A DNA stretch of 64,000 nucleotides from Toxonevra muliebris (lineage: Eukaryota; Arthropoda; Insecta; Diptera; Pallopteridae), in the NCBI GenBank assembly GCA_963691655.1, contig OY829327.1, positions 80,674,019 through 80,738,018 on the forward strand, given 5' to 3'. A model generated the notes under the pieces. It saw only the letters and a program-made list of their open reading frames with translations. It was not told the DNA's origin and made no database searches. Positions 1-11,505 of this stretch are shown here, in pieces. Positions within the stretch are counted from its first letter, which is position 1; the number at the start of each line of letters is the position of its first letter. A program made the translations under genes and the position numbers.

Positions 1-2879
1 ACATACTACATACATACAAAACTAACTTAAGTATGGTGTAACTGAAGTATGTATTTATGTTACATGTGGTGTTAGATAGAGTTGAAGCTGCCACAAGTTG
101 CACGCCGTTGCAGCGTGTATCTATTAATTTACACCTTCGCCCAATTGTTTTTGAAGTGCAAAGTTGAAGTTAACATTTCGAGGTGCTGGAATAGGTGCAG
201 GAGTAATGTGCAACAATCGAATCTTGATCGAATTTAGTTATGGCTTATAAATATATGCATGTGTATAGGTAGAAATACAACAACAACGACAACAGAGATT
301 ATTACTAGTGCATATAATAACTTTAGCAATGAATAAAAAAATAAAAAAAAAATACGGAAAAAAATTTTTGGTTTTTTTTTTGAAAATCAAAATTATGGCA
401 AGCGGGAGAGAAAAAAAAATTATAGGAAAAACGCTCAATGAAAATTAATGTGTGCATTTGGCAAATGGTGGGCTAACTTATGTAGCTTGTGTATACACTT
501 CAACTGAGAGCCATAAAGAGGTGTATGAATGTGTGTATGTGTATGGTTAAAAATGTTAAAATCGTGACTAAACTGATTGAGGCTGGACTTCAAAAGGTTT
601 GTGCAGTTCGCCTTCTGCTTTTTTTTTTTTTTTTTTTTTGTTGGAACTCAGAAAGTATTTATTAAAAATATTTTGGTGTGTGAGGTTAATGCTTTATATG
701 GACTCAAATAAACTCAAACTCAACCCATAAATTGTTTAAATTTAATAAATATTTATAAGAAATTTATATTTCTACAACTACTTGCAAAACTATTTGAAAA
801 ATAACTTTAAAAATTGTTTAAAAAAAAAAAACCACAAAATTTCAAACATTTCCTCGCGTACCAAAAAACCAAAAAAAATTCAACAGCTTGTTTTCCAAAT
901 TCAGTTTTGATGTCACTTTTTATTGAGCTATAACACTTTAAACTGTCCAGTGTTTGCGCTTTAGTCGTTTGACGCGTTAATATATTTGTGAGCTCCCCCC
1001 GTGTCCCTACACACCCCTTTGCTGCTTACCGATGTATCATTCACAGCATTGTTGACTGATATTGCTACTGATCCTCAAGAAGACAATAACACAAAAAAAA
1101 AATCAATTGATAATTCATAAGCGTACAATGTTTCGTAGTGCAGTGTGTTGAAGTCTGCGTATGTCGGCAAAAATCACAGTCTAACCATATTTGGTTAAAA
1201 TGCAACATGTTGCAGAGTACATGCACAAAAATCTAGCAACAAAACAAGGTAGACAAAAAAAAAATAAATAATAATAATAAACCAACTAACAGACACAGAA
1301 AAGAAATTAACGCATTTTCGAATAACATTTAGAAATTCCTGAAATGTATATGAAATACCTGCTTAGAAAAAAATTGTTAAATTGTCAATTTTAATTTGGT
1401 TTACTCTCATCTGCAGTTATAGGAGCAGCAACAACATTTCTGAATTACTTTTCAGCTAATAACAACATGCAACAAGCATTAAATATTAAGTATACGCACT
1501 GTTACAAAGATCGATTGACTTGAGCAGAAGTAAAAAGAGAAGAAAAACCTCAAAGTCTTTTGCCGCCGCCTCATAATGAAAACATGAAAATGTTTCCTTT
1601 TTATTTTTAGCGATTCTTGTAATTTTCGCAATTTTACCATTTTTGCTGTTTTTTTTTTTTTTTTGGTTTTATTGCTTAATTAACTTAATTTTATGGAATT
1701 GAAATGATTGCTGAAATTTAAGGCGTCCGCCTTATGTGACATGCATGCAATTTAAATAAATGCCATTGGGTGTATGTATTTCTTTTCACAAAAAAAAACA
1801 CACACACACACACACGCACACAGAGAACCCCGCTCAATACACGCATGCCACTTGTTGCTGCAACAGCGAAGTTGCTCTTAATTAACACGCACTTTTTTTT
1901 TTTTTTTTGCATAATTAATTTGCCATTTTTTTTTCTTCGGTGATTTTTTGAATTTTTAATTGAAATGCAAATGAAATTTTTGCATTGGAATTCTAGAGTT
2001 TGCCATGCCATGTCAATCATCAGCGTTAATTGTTGCTGACGATATAAATTAAAGCGACGACAACATATTTGGTGAAGCACTAAGAAGTTAGTGTAGTTGC
2101 TTTTTTATTTTTGTTTGCTAACTAGTTTGATATAGGATATACTGAAGGTGGTTTACATAAATTATAAAAAATTTAAAATTATTTTTTTTTTTAATTAAAA
2201 ATAATTATCTTGACAAATTGGTAATAGGTTAGTGCAACTGTAGCTGGGATGAAAAACTAAAGAGGATGGAAAAAAACTAAATATTTTTTTTATGGCCTTC
2301 AGTATAAATGTGTCTTCGAATTTTTAAGTGAAAATTCGAAGATCTGTGAGATAATATAACCGAAAAAAGAGAATCATATTTGAGTAACGAGAGACCAAGA
2401 CAGCAATAGAGCCAAAGATTTATTTTTCTCACCGATTTTTACACATTGTCTTTTGTTATCTTGTTCAATCGGAGACACCTTTTATACACAAAAATTTTGA
2501 CCGACCGATTTTGTATTTTTATTTGCTTCTTTGTTATTAATTTTACGTCATTGGAACAGAAAGGAAAACTTGCAAAAGGCAAACGTCAAAAATCGTTGGT
2601 ACAGCCGAATTTGACTCGTTTACTTCGTCTGCCTTTCCTTGCAAACAAACTGCAAATCGGTAAGAGAGATCGGGTAGAAATCGGTGTGTGTTCTTACTTG
2701 CTCTCTTGCTGTCTTGATCTTTCTTGTGTGTGTGTTAGTTTTCTTTGATGTAATTCAATCGATTGTGTTTTTTCTCAAAAGAGGGAAGATTAAAGCATAG
2801 TCACATAATAAAAGATGTGGGAGTAATCGTAGTTAAACTTTTGTGTGTGCTCGAAAATGTATCCGAAATATCAAATATA
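1..2879. other. AT-rich noncoding stretch, no gene seen
   Basis: There is no credible exon, RNA gene or element end in this stretch. It holds many A and T homopolymers (for example near 620, 1650 and 1890) and short CAA/TTG tracts typical of fly introns and intergenic DNA. The open frames at 238-438, 1718-2080 and 2446-2748 are rich in Phe, Lys or Cys, follow homopolymers, and do not look like proteins. Confidence 0.6.
1799..1822. repeat. (CA)n microsatellite
   Basis: This is a CA dinucleotide run with one CG interruption, directly after a poly-A run. Confidence 0.9.
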
Positions 2880-3300
2880 TTTACTAGTCGGTAAGGCCCC
2901 AGTAACTGGGGCTATTTTTTTTTTTTTTTTTTTTGTTCAAGAAATCTCTTTATGAAAAAACAAATATCAAAAGAGAACCAAACTACTCGTTGGTGTTTGT
3001 TTAGATATTTGTGTATGCAGATAATTCTGAGAGATGCCGTTACTCATGTCTTCTCTCTCTCACATTTATTATTTACTCCTGCTTAAGCAATGATTTTTAA
3101 TGCTTTGTTCAATGAGCGAATTTTAAAAAACTTCCGACGCTAATATTTTGAAATTGGCTTAACCGATTTTAAATCTGATAAATCTGATTTGGCTAACCTA
3201 CTCGTCAAGCTCTTTAAATTGATATATAATATGATAGTGTAGTACTTCTGGACCGTCTGAAATAAAGATGTAGTTACACTATTAAATGTATAGATTACAA
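2880..3300 (+). repeat. 420-bp dispersed repeat, copy 1
   Basis: The stretch beginning TTACTAGTCGGTAAGG and ending near AAATGTATAGAT recurs in the same orientation at 19707-20128 with many substitutions and small indels. Both copies carry a short hairpin near the start (GCCCCAG, loop TAA, CTGGGGC at 2896-2912; one stem base is changed in copy 2), a TC-rich run, and the phrase CCGATTTTAAATCTGATAA. No terminal inverted repeats or coding potential were seen. It could be a fragment of a longer element, a SINE-like unit or a regulatory duplicate. From 3301 to 3618 the DNA is plain AT-rich sequence. Confidence 0.8.
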
Positions 3301-4463
3301 GCGAAATGCAATTGAACATTTTTTTTGTTTTTCTTTTTTGACCCTTAATCTTCTTGCTGAAAAAGTACACATCTGTGTGCCTTAAAGTTTTGTGTATTTT
3401 TTAATTTTTCTAATTTATTGTAATTATTTTTCTCAAACTCTAATCAAAATAAAATAATAAATAAGCGTTATGTTGTTTATTAGTTGCATTAGAATTTAAG
3501 AAAAATTAAGAAAATAAATTCAAAAATTTGAAAAATGGTACAAAAACTTGTAAAAATCATGTTACCTTCGACAGTGAAAATACTGAGGTATTTACTCTTT
3601 GTTGTTTAATCAAAAATGTAGGGTAGAAGGGGAAGCATTCGCCACTTTTTTTTTAAATGTTGTAGGCTAAACTAATAGTTTTTTGGAAAAATTATTTCTT
3701 AATTAGAAATTTACATTTATTAGCTTTCATCTGTTATTTTTATGAGTTGATTATCTTAATGATTTCTATTATTTTTTGATGATTTTCCAAGTAGTCCAAA
3801 ATGGTGAAAGTGCCCCTGTCATGGGGTGCATTTGTCAAGGGGGTGGGGTGCAACCGTCAAGGAATAAAATTCAAGGTTTTTGATAAAGTAATAGTTATTT
3901 TTTTTTTTTTAATTTTTGTTCTTGTATATTACTATTACATATTATCAGTCAGAATAAGTTCTACTTATTTTTAATTTATCAAAATTTATTTATAACATAA
4001 AGTAACAAAAATATAAATGATTCATTTTTGAAATATTTTGTTAAAAAATATAAGTTATTTATTAAAAAAAATAAGCATTTGTATATACATGTAAATAAAA
4101 GTGGATAGTACTGACTCAGAGGAATTTATTGAGATATGACTTAATTTAACATTATATTGTCTAAAATTCATATCATATGCCGTCGAAACCGCCCCATCCG
4201 CATTCTGGTGAATGTGCCCCAGGAGCAACCACTTTCATAAAAACATAATTTTTTAAACTTTTTGAACATTTATAAAAATAAATTATTGCTTATTCTTTAA
4301 TTAAATAACACTGGAATAACATAGTTGAACAACTTTTTTCTCTCACTCAATAAATAAAAAAGTTATTACAAGATTTACTTACTATCAAATATTTTTGCAG
4401 CCACCCGAAAAACACAAAAACACGTCTGTCCACGATCACTTACAAAGCTCAACTGTCAAAGTA

Positions 4464-5429
4464 CATTCTGTCAAATAAGTACCCGGAAATTTGAAATAAA
4501 ACACAAACAACTTATCAATCATCTAAATTTATTATATCCCCTTCAAAATAGGCCCCTTCTGAGGCAATACACTTCTTCCAACGAACAATCCAATCATCGA
4601 AACACTTTTTAAAGCTTTATTCCGGGATGGCCTTCAGTTCTCGTTGCGAGTTAGTTTTGATGTCTTCAATGCTCTCAAAACGGGTTCCACGAAGTGGTAA
4701 TTTGAGTTTTGGAAACAGGAAAAAGTCACACGGGGCCATATCTGGAGAATATTTGTTGAATTTTTGTTCAAAAACTCGTTCACAATGATCGTTTTGTGCG
4801 CTGGTGCATTATCGTGGTGCAAAATCCAACTGTTGTTCCGCCACAAATCTGGTCTTTTGCGACGAACATTCTCTCTCAAACGAGAGACTTTCCGCATACC
4901 AAAAACATCAACCAAAATATGACGAGCGGTCTCATGAGACATGTTCATTTCTTGGGCTATCTCTCGCAAACTATAATGACGATTTTCGAGCACCATTTCC
5001 TTTATTTTGTCGACGTTTTCTTCAGTTGAAGAGGTCGAAGGCCGTCCTGAACGTGGCAAATCGTTCACTTCTTCTCGCCCCTCTTTGAACGATTTATACC
5101 AATCGTAAACTTGAGTTTTCGACATGGTTGAATCACCAAATGTTTTTTTCAACATTTCCACCGTTTTGGCACAAGAAATTTCGTTTGAAACACAAAATTT
5201 CACACAAACTCTTTGTTCGATATTTTTATCCATAGTAAAAATCGCAACGCACACAAAAGGTTGACTTGTTCTTAATGACGCCGCCGTAACCAAACTAAAT
5301 GACACATAGCAATAAAAATTCACAGAATAGTGGTTGACAGTTGTGCCAACCTGGGAAAAATTTTTTTTTTAAATATTCTCAGAGGGAAAATTTAAAATGA
5401 GAATTTCCGGGTACTTATTTGACAGAATG
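4464..5429 (-). mobile_element. Internally deleted mariner element
   Basis: A perfect 28-bp terminal inverted repeat starts CATTCTGTCAAATAAG at 4464 and ends at 5429. TA duplications lie at 4462-4463 and 5430-5431. At 966 bp it is about 300 bp shorter than the usual 1.28-kb mariner, matching the part of the transposase that is missing. The perfect TIRs suggest a fairly recent insertion. It sits inside the larger TA element at 3621-5556 and must be younger than it. Confidence 0.93.
4515..5233 (-). pseudogene. mariner transposase pseudogene
   Basis: The likely start is the ATG at 5233, giving MDKNIEQRVCVKFC; the frame is open further upstream but outside the family's usual N-terminus. The first about 125 residues form the paired helix-turn-helix DNA-binding region (SKTQVYDWYKSF, SGRPSTSSTEENV, SLREIAQEMNMSHETARHIL). 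The chain then jumps, near plus positions 4855-4870, from the end of the HTH region straight to LWRNNSWILHHDNAPAH. The linker and the first catalytic Asp are therefore gone; the second Asp (HHDNAPAH) remains. The open frame ends at 4634 after a frameshift near 4760. The correct C-terminal sequence (YSPDMAPCDFFLFPKL, with the third Asp of the DD34D triad) follows in another frame. A stop interrupts it again before IVRWKKCIASEGAYFEGD, and the natural end is near 4515. It cannot encode an active enzyme. Confidence 0.93.
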
Positions 5430-5558
5430 TAGAAGGGATGAAAGATGATCGATAAATGCACAAATTATATATTGTTTCAATTACAAAACTTTCTTAAATT
5501 AGAAGATAAAGGGGGTGGCAAATGTGCCCCAGTGGTGAATGCTCCCCCTTCTACCCTA

Positions 5559-6682
5559 AGTAATTTTATTTTTTACTGTATACATGTTTTTGTAATTTTG
5601 CAGTTAGTTTTACAAAAAAACACAACTTTTTAAAATAGCATAAACAAATTTTATAAAATTTTTCAGATCAACAGACTGAAAATTTACTTTAAATAGATTG
5701 ATGTGTCCTGACAGATTAACAACATTCATTTTATAGGCTCGTTAGGGATAAAAGCATAAAGTGATCAGGAGTGAAACGTCAGAAAAAGTCGAATTTCTCT
5801 CGAAGTTCTTTCATGAGATATATGCGCTATTGCATAATTGCAAATGCAAAATTTTATTATATATCGCATACATTTGTTTTTGATTACTATTAACAAATCT
5901 TACTCGTAATCCTATCTACCCAGCTCTGACTTTATGGAATTGAAATTGAAGATATTCAGCCGTTATCGAAAGCTGCCATTCGGCAAACAAGCAGTCGTGC
6001 TCACAATCATCATAAGGCTGTACTTCAGACCGCATCGGAGATGATGGAGTCTGTGCGCGGTGAACAAGAGGTAACGACTCGAAATAAGGTAGCTCAAACA
6101 CTTAGTAAGCAGTAGATTGCTAACATAAAAATTAAAAAAAAAGGTGGCAAAGTGACTAAAAACGGTCGAAAAAACAGCCAAAATCGCAGAAAAAGCAGCC
6201 ACCAAGATTATACTAAGAGGAAAACACGGTAGGCCCAAATTTTCTTCAAACTTTTTAATTTTTGTTTTTTTTTTTTTGCAGTTCTTCGTATTTTTTCCCC
6301 CCCGGGATATATACAGTCCACTACTTTAAACCGCTTTGAAATATGATTGAATATGAAACATAACGAAACTAGACCAATAAAATGTTAACACAGAAGTCGG
6401 GTTAAAAATGGTATTGTTGAAATTTTTGATTTTTTGGAAAATTTCTCTCTTCGCGTTAGAATAATTGTGATAGCATCTCATGTTCTAGTAACTTTTTTTT
6501 ATCTGCATTTTTGTGAGTTCACGCATCATTAGGACTTAATGGATTAAAAATACGGCCGCACGATGATTTCAATGATGAGATCACAAAATCTCTTTTAAGA
6601 AAGTAGTAAAAAATATTATAAAATTTCTCGATTTTAGAGACAGTAGAAAATTAGCAAAAATTGCATTTTTAGGGCTTTCGGT
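5559..6682. other. AT-rich noncoding stretch
   Basis: No gene was found. The small open frames at 5916-6238 on the minus strand overlap each other in two frames and match nothing I recognise. The region around 6020-6230 is locally less AT-rich and could be a very old repeat, but no motif supports this. Confidence 0.5.
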
Positions 6683-7205
6683 TTAACCCTTTGACGATCG
6701 AATTATAACGGGGCTTGCGAGAAACCTTTTGTTGTGAAATTATGGTTACTCAGGTCTTCCACAACCATGACACCAAATTTCTTGTTTCTACATTGATTTG
6801 TTTGCCCATTATTAAAGGTTAAAAAACATAGGTATGAAGCTGTAGACAACCACTGGATAACTCCTTTTCTCCAATTTTTTGATTTTCATATTCTCTTATC
6901 CTTTATAAACATATCTGATAAAAAATTTCCGGTTAGTAATAATTTAATGCATTATTTTTCAAAAAATAGTGCAAAAGATTTTACTAAAAATTTTTGCATT
7001 TAGGCTTTTTCTGTACTTCAAAGACAAAACATTAAAAAAAATGACTTATGTAAGAAATTTTAATTGTTCGGCAGTCAGTAAACGTGAAGAGTCCCTAACA
7101 TAACCGAATACAAATAACGTTAATAATGAAAATGGTTAACCATCTTATTTATGCCACATAAAAGTGAATGTTGCATATACGCAACATTGGGTATGAAAGA
7201 GTTAA
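6683..7205. mobile_element. Candidate TTAA-flanked MITE
   Basis: The left side reads TTAACCCTTTGACGATCG and the right side, reverse-complemented, TTAACTCTTTCATACCC. The two ends thus share TTAAC(C/T)CTTT in inverted orientation. TTAA duplication and CCC-type ends are typical of piggyBac-related MITEs. The TIR is short and imperfect, and the interior (about 515 bp) is noncoding. The TTAA tetranucleotide is common in AT-rich DNA, so chance is possible. Confidence 0.4.
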
Positions 7206-7445
7206 GACTGCTTGAAATCTTGAAGTGATAGAAAAATATTGTATATATCGGATTTTTTTAACCCTCTTAAAAAAGCTGAATTATGTAGAATTTTTGTTGT
7301 TGGTGAGCATGAGCTTTGTCTTCAAATTAAGACTTATTGAGACTCTAGTTAAAAAAAAAAAAGAAATGGTTCACACTAAACTACTTTCATGCCTTCTCAC
7401 CTTCTTGCCGTCCTACTTTCCCACGTTTTGGCATCTCTGATTTAA

Positions 7446-7632
7446 TTTCCTACAGTCCCACATTCTACCTTCCTACCTTCCTACATTCCAACCTTCCTAC
7501 CTTCCTACCTTCCCACCTTCCTACATTCCAACCTTCCTACCTTCCTACCTTTCTACCTTCCTACCTTCCTACCTTCCTACCTTCCTACCTGCCTACCTTC
7601 CTAATTTCCTTTTTTGCCACCTTCCCTCCCGT
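7446..7632. repeat. CCTTCCTA-type microsatellite
   Basis: This is a pyrimidine-only tract of CTTCCTAC and CCTTCCTA units with scattered substitutions, densest at 7465-7605. From 7206 to 7445 there is only plain AT-rich DNA. Confidence 0.95.
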
Positions 7633-9724
7633 CTTCTTTCTTTCACTGCTTTATAATTTGAAAATCATTTACATAATTGATTTTGCCATGCACATTTGCT
7701 ACTTGCTGCTCTTCCACTTGAAAAATTTGAACAAAAAATCAAAGGTAAAAATTACTTGTTTATTGGAAGATTCTATGCCTCAAAATGCATGAACTGAAGC
7801 TTGGTAGTTTCTTACTTTTTTAGGGGTATTTTCTGCACTTATTTGGGAACATTAAAGTTTCAAATAATTTATACTTTTTTATATTTTACTTAATATTATT
7901 CAAAAAAAATTAAATAGAGTGATAAAAATTTGACATGTCTACTCAACTACACCTCGTGAATAATAATTTTAATTCAAAATTTCACACATTCATTAAAAAT
8001 TCATTTAACTACCGAGTGAAGAGAAAAATTTCTCCATAAATTTCGTGCCGATTTTTAGATGCACTTATTTTGTTATTGTTGTTGTTATTATTATTGTTGT
8101 TGCAACGATAATTATCACATTTGCAAAGTAAGGTATTAAACCTTCCGTTTTTTTTTTCACTATAATCTCATCCTTCTATTTATTTTGCTACTAGCTTAAT
8201 GCAACTGCTTGACTTTATTTATGAAATCTCTATGCAAAAATAATCTTCGCTTTTGTTATAATATTATCATAAACTAGTGAAAATAAACTGCAAATAATTT
8301 GAAAAGCTAGAAAAATAAATGTCGCACTAAATGTAAACAATGCCAGCGTTTGTCAGAAAATAGTTTAAAATTTCTCTCAATTCTTCTGCATCATCATCGT
8401 CATTGGTCTTAAGTTAAAGCGAAAAAGCATAACTAGAAATGCTTTTCAAAAGATTTTTGCATTTAAATTGTGGTGTAAATTGCTTTGAGCTAAATTTAGT
8501 GTTTATTATTGTTTTCTAAATCAGCCAGTAAATTTTGTTGTTGCTGCTGCTACTATCTCTAGCTAACTTCTATTAACTAGTTACTACTATCAGCTTTACT
8601 ACTACCATTATTATTGCTGGCTGTTTTTTTTTTTTTTTTTTTTTGTTTTATAAAATTTTTGTTTGTTTTTGCGACTATTGTTTCCCTCATGAAATTCACA
8701 AACTTAAAAATTTTCATCAAAAAATTAAATAAAAAAAAAAGAAAAAGAAAATACTTTTGTATTTTTTGCTTGAATTGTTTTCATAGTCAAAGTCGTTGTC
8801 GTTGTCGTTGTCGTTGTTGGTGTCGTCGTAGTTGTTGCCATCTTCGTTGTCGTAGTCGTCGTCATTGTGGCTGTGATTGTGCTGGTTGTTGTTGTTGCTG
8901 CTATATTTTACAGGTTTCCAGCTATTGTTAAACCGGAAATGAGATGATGCAAAAATTTTATTTTAAAGTTGAAAAAAAAAATAAATAAAAATAAAAATCA
9001 TTTTGTATGTACGTCTACACCAAAAATTACGATCAAATAAAAATTAAAGACTTTAGAAACAAAAGACTTAAGCAACAAACCACATGCAAAATGCATGCGG
9101 TGTTTTTAATTTATATTAAAGAGGAAACAAAAAAGCAAAGATACCAACCGTTTGTTTTAAAAATGTAGATTCATACAGTTTTCATTGTTTAAATTGACAC
9201 TGCTTTTATTGAAACGATAAAAAAAAATATAATAAATAAATATGATAAAGCAATAATATTAATAATGCCATTAAAAATAAAACAAATTTATTTTGTATTC
9301 AAAATTTTGACTTTATTGACAAGAAATTTTGACACTTGCATATTTCATGCCAGAAAAAATTGAAACTGTTTCAAAGTGAGGTAAAAATTCTCTTGTTTTC
9401 TATGGGCATGAATTTTGTAGTCAGATGAGGTCACAATTTGAACTTATACCTTGTCACTTTAAAGTTTCCTGGGCGATTTCATTAATCTTTTTGTAAAGTA
9501 TTAGCGATATTGACTTTGTGCTTTTGATGTTGTATTTATTTCATTATTTGAGGTAAATGCAAATTATTCAAATCATTAAAGTGATGTACGAGAATTCAGA
9601 ACTAGGTATATTGTAAAATTGCAACAAAAGCCACCAACTCGAAAGTCAAACAAAGATTTTCCCTTTCAGTCTTTCTCTTTGCATATGGAAAGTGTAGGTG
9701 GTTAATTTCACACAAATTAAATGT
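7633..9724. other. AT-rich noncoding stretch with trinucleotide tracts
   Basis: No gene was found. It contains GTT/GCT tracts around 8065-8105 and 8535-8555 and a T-run at 8623-8644. The open frame at 8614-8931 runs through the T-run and the GTCGTT repeat, and its Phe/Cys/Arg-rich product is an artefact. Confidence 0.6.
8791..8903. repeat. GTCGTT trinucleotide/hexanucleotide repeat
   Basis: This is a decayed run of GTCGTT and GTTGTT units. Confidence 0.85.
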
Positions 9725-10203
9725 GTATGACATCGTGTAAATTCTGAACGACTGGACTGATTGAAGTCATATTTCCAGAATATATTTTCTTGGGCGGAAG
9801 GATGAAACATAGCTATTCATAATGACTTTTAGGAAAGTGGGCGTGGCACCTCCCATACAATACTAATAGTTTTTTGGGTATATTTCAAGAACCCTTTATA
9901 GCACAGTAGAGAAATTTGGTACCACAACGAGAATTGACAATGCCATGCTACAACAAAAGTATTGGTGGGATTGACAAAGGAGGTGTTGCATCTTCCATAT
10001 AACCTGAGTTTTCATTATAAGATATCTTAGGAGGCATTTCTGTGGCAATAAGGAATAACAATATTTTGGGTTTTATAATGAAAAATACGCAACAGGTTCT
10101 TAGTCGACTTTTGAGTTTAGCTGTTATTCCTTATTGCCACAGATTTATAGTACAGAACTAAAATTTAAATTATTTCAGTTTTTTGGATTAGTGAGTGTGG
10201 CAC
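9725..10203. repeat. Degenerate dispersed-repeat fragment
   Basis: Three related phrases occur at irregular spacing: GTGGGCGTGGCACCTCCCAT near 9838, GGAGGTGTTGCATCTTCCAT near 9980 and GTGAGTGTGGCACCATGC near 10190. This suggests an ancient repeat with internal duplication. From general knowledge, the phrase 'gtgggcgtggca' is common in fly repeats. No coding potential was found. Confidence 0.5.
10039..10143. repeat. 22-bp perfect inverted repeat (hairpin)
   Basis: TCTGTGGCAATAAGGAATAA begins at 10039 and its exact reverse complement, 22 bases in all, lies at 10122-10143. The spacer is 61 bp. It could be the ends of a very short MITE or a local inverted duplication. Confidence 0.9.
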
Positions 10204-10204
10204 C

Positions 10205-10745
10205 ATGCTTCACTTTTATTTTCAACTACTATTTCTACTACTATTTCGACTACTATTTCTACTACTATTTATACTACTAATTATACTACTATTTCTATTA
10301 CTATATTCTACTAATTTTTTCTACAATTTCTTCTTATTTTTGACTACTTTTTCAACTAATATTTTCTACTACTATTTTACTACTTTTTTCTATTTCCTTT
10401 TTCATACATTTTTTTTACAATTTCTTTTTATTTCGTACCACTATTATTTTTTTACTACTATTTTTTACTACTTTTTATAATTTTTTCTACTAATATTTTT
10501 TATTATTATTTTTACCACTCTTTCTACTCTATTTATACTATTTTTGTACTACTATGTTTAACTATTTTTCTACTATTTTTTCTGCTACCTTTTTTGCTAC
10601 TTTTTTTCTACTTTTTTACAACAATTTTTAATATTATTTTTTATTATTTTTCCTACTACCTTTTCCACTACTATTTTCTTCTACTTTTTTACTGCTATTT
10701 TCTACTACTTTTTCCATTCCTTTTTCTACTATTATTTCTACTACT
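10205..10745. repeat. TTCTACTACTAT-type minisatellite
   Basis: About 540 bp of pyrimidine-rich DNA is made of TACTACTATTTC-like units, regular at the left end and increasingly degenerate to the right. The 91-residue frame at 10205-10480 (almost only Phe, Leu, Tyr, Thr, Ser) is a by-product of this repeat. Confidence 0.9.
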
Positions 10746-11505
10746 TTACGAAATATCTTAAGACCCTGCTTCGCTGTTTTAAAATCCGTTAGGTGGCGCT
10801 GTAACAAATGCTATATTTATAATAAATATCAAATTGGTTCAAATTTTTAAATAATTTTTGATGTGTAATTTATAATTTTTAGATATAATTTCAAGAATTA
10901 TCTTTGAAATGAATATAGATCCTCCTGAAATATTGTTTCTATAATTCAACTGAAATCTAATACTTAGAATGGTTCAACAATAAAAAAGCACTTAAAAGTT
11001 ATTCCATTTTACTTCAGCTATGCTGGCATTTCTATCCAACTGATGAATGATCCCTTTAGCATCAACTGGGTTAATAATTTTGCTCAAACGGTATCATCAA
11101 CCGATATGGCTTTGTTTTTTATTGAAGGTCACTCACTGATGTGCCTAACAATCTTGTTTTTTTGTAAATATCCACTATCAGACTTGAGTAGTTTTCGTAC
11201 TCGTTGTTGAGTTCACATCGATGATAATACAATAAAAATGTTTCATTTTCTGGTCGTCCAGACGCAATGTAAACTTTCATTTCTAAAGTTTAATTAACAC
11301 AATACTGTTTTGAGATTTTCATTTATAATGATTCTCTGTTTTTAATGTTCAGTTCTGCAAGTTAAATACTTTTGAAAATTTAAATTCGCAACGCCGGCAT
11401 CTTCGAGTCATCTGTATACCAATAATTTTACACAAACTTTACTCCTCTGCCTTTCAATCAATACTAAACGTATTGCCCTGGTTATTAATTAATGAAAAAA
11501 ATAAA
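10746..11505. other. Unique AT-rich noncoding DNA
   Basis: No gene, repeat boundary or RNA was seen. Confidence 0.5.

Larger units (their letters stand above)
3621..5556. mobile_element. TA-flanked inverted-repeat element carrying a nested mariner
   Basis: The left end at 3621 reads GGGTAGAAGGGGAAGCATTC. The right end at 5532-5556 is its reverse complement with about two mismatches over 25 bases. TA flanks both ends (3619-3620 and 5557-5558), the target duplication of the Tc1/mariner superfamily. Removing the mariner at 4464-5429 leaves about 970 bp without a recognisable gene. Inside, G-run phrases such as GTGAATGTGCCCC recur (3826-3862, 4207-4230, 5520-5550), so the termini may contain sub-repeats. 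The class is inferred from the TA and TIRs only; a piggyBac or other origin is not excluded. Confidence 0.75.

Noticed and set aside
2446..2748. 100-residue plus-strand open frame
   Set aside because: It starts only at TTG, is rich in Leu, Cys and Phe, and contains no recognisable motif.
8614..8931. 105-residue frame with Arg/Cys repeats
   Set aside because: It is the translation of a T-run and a GTCGTT repeat.
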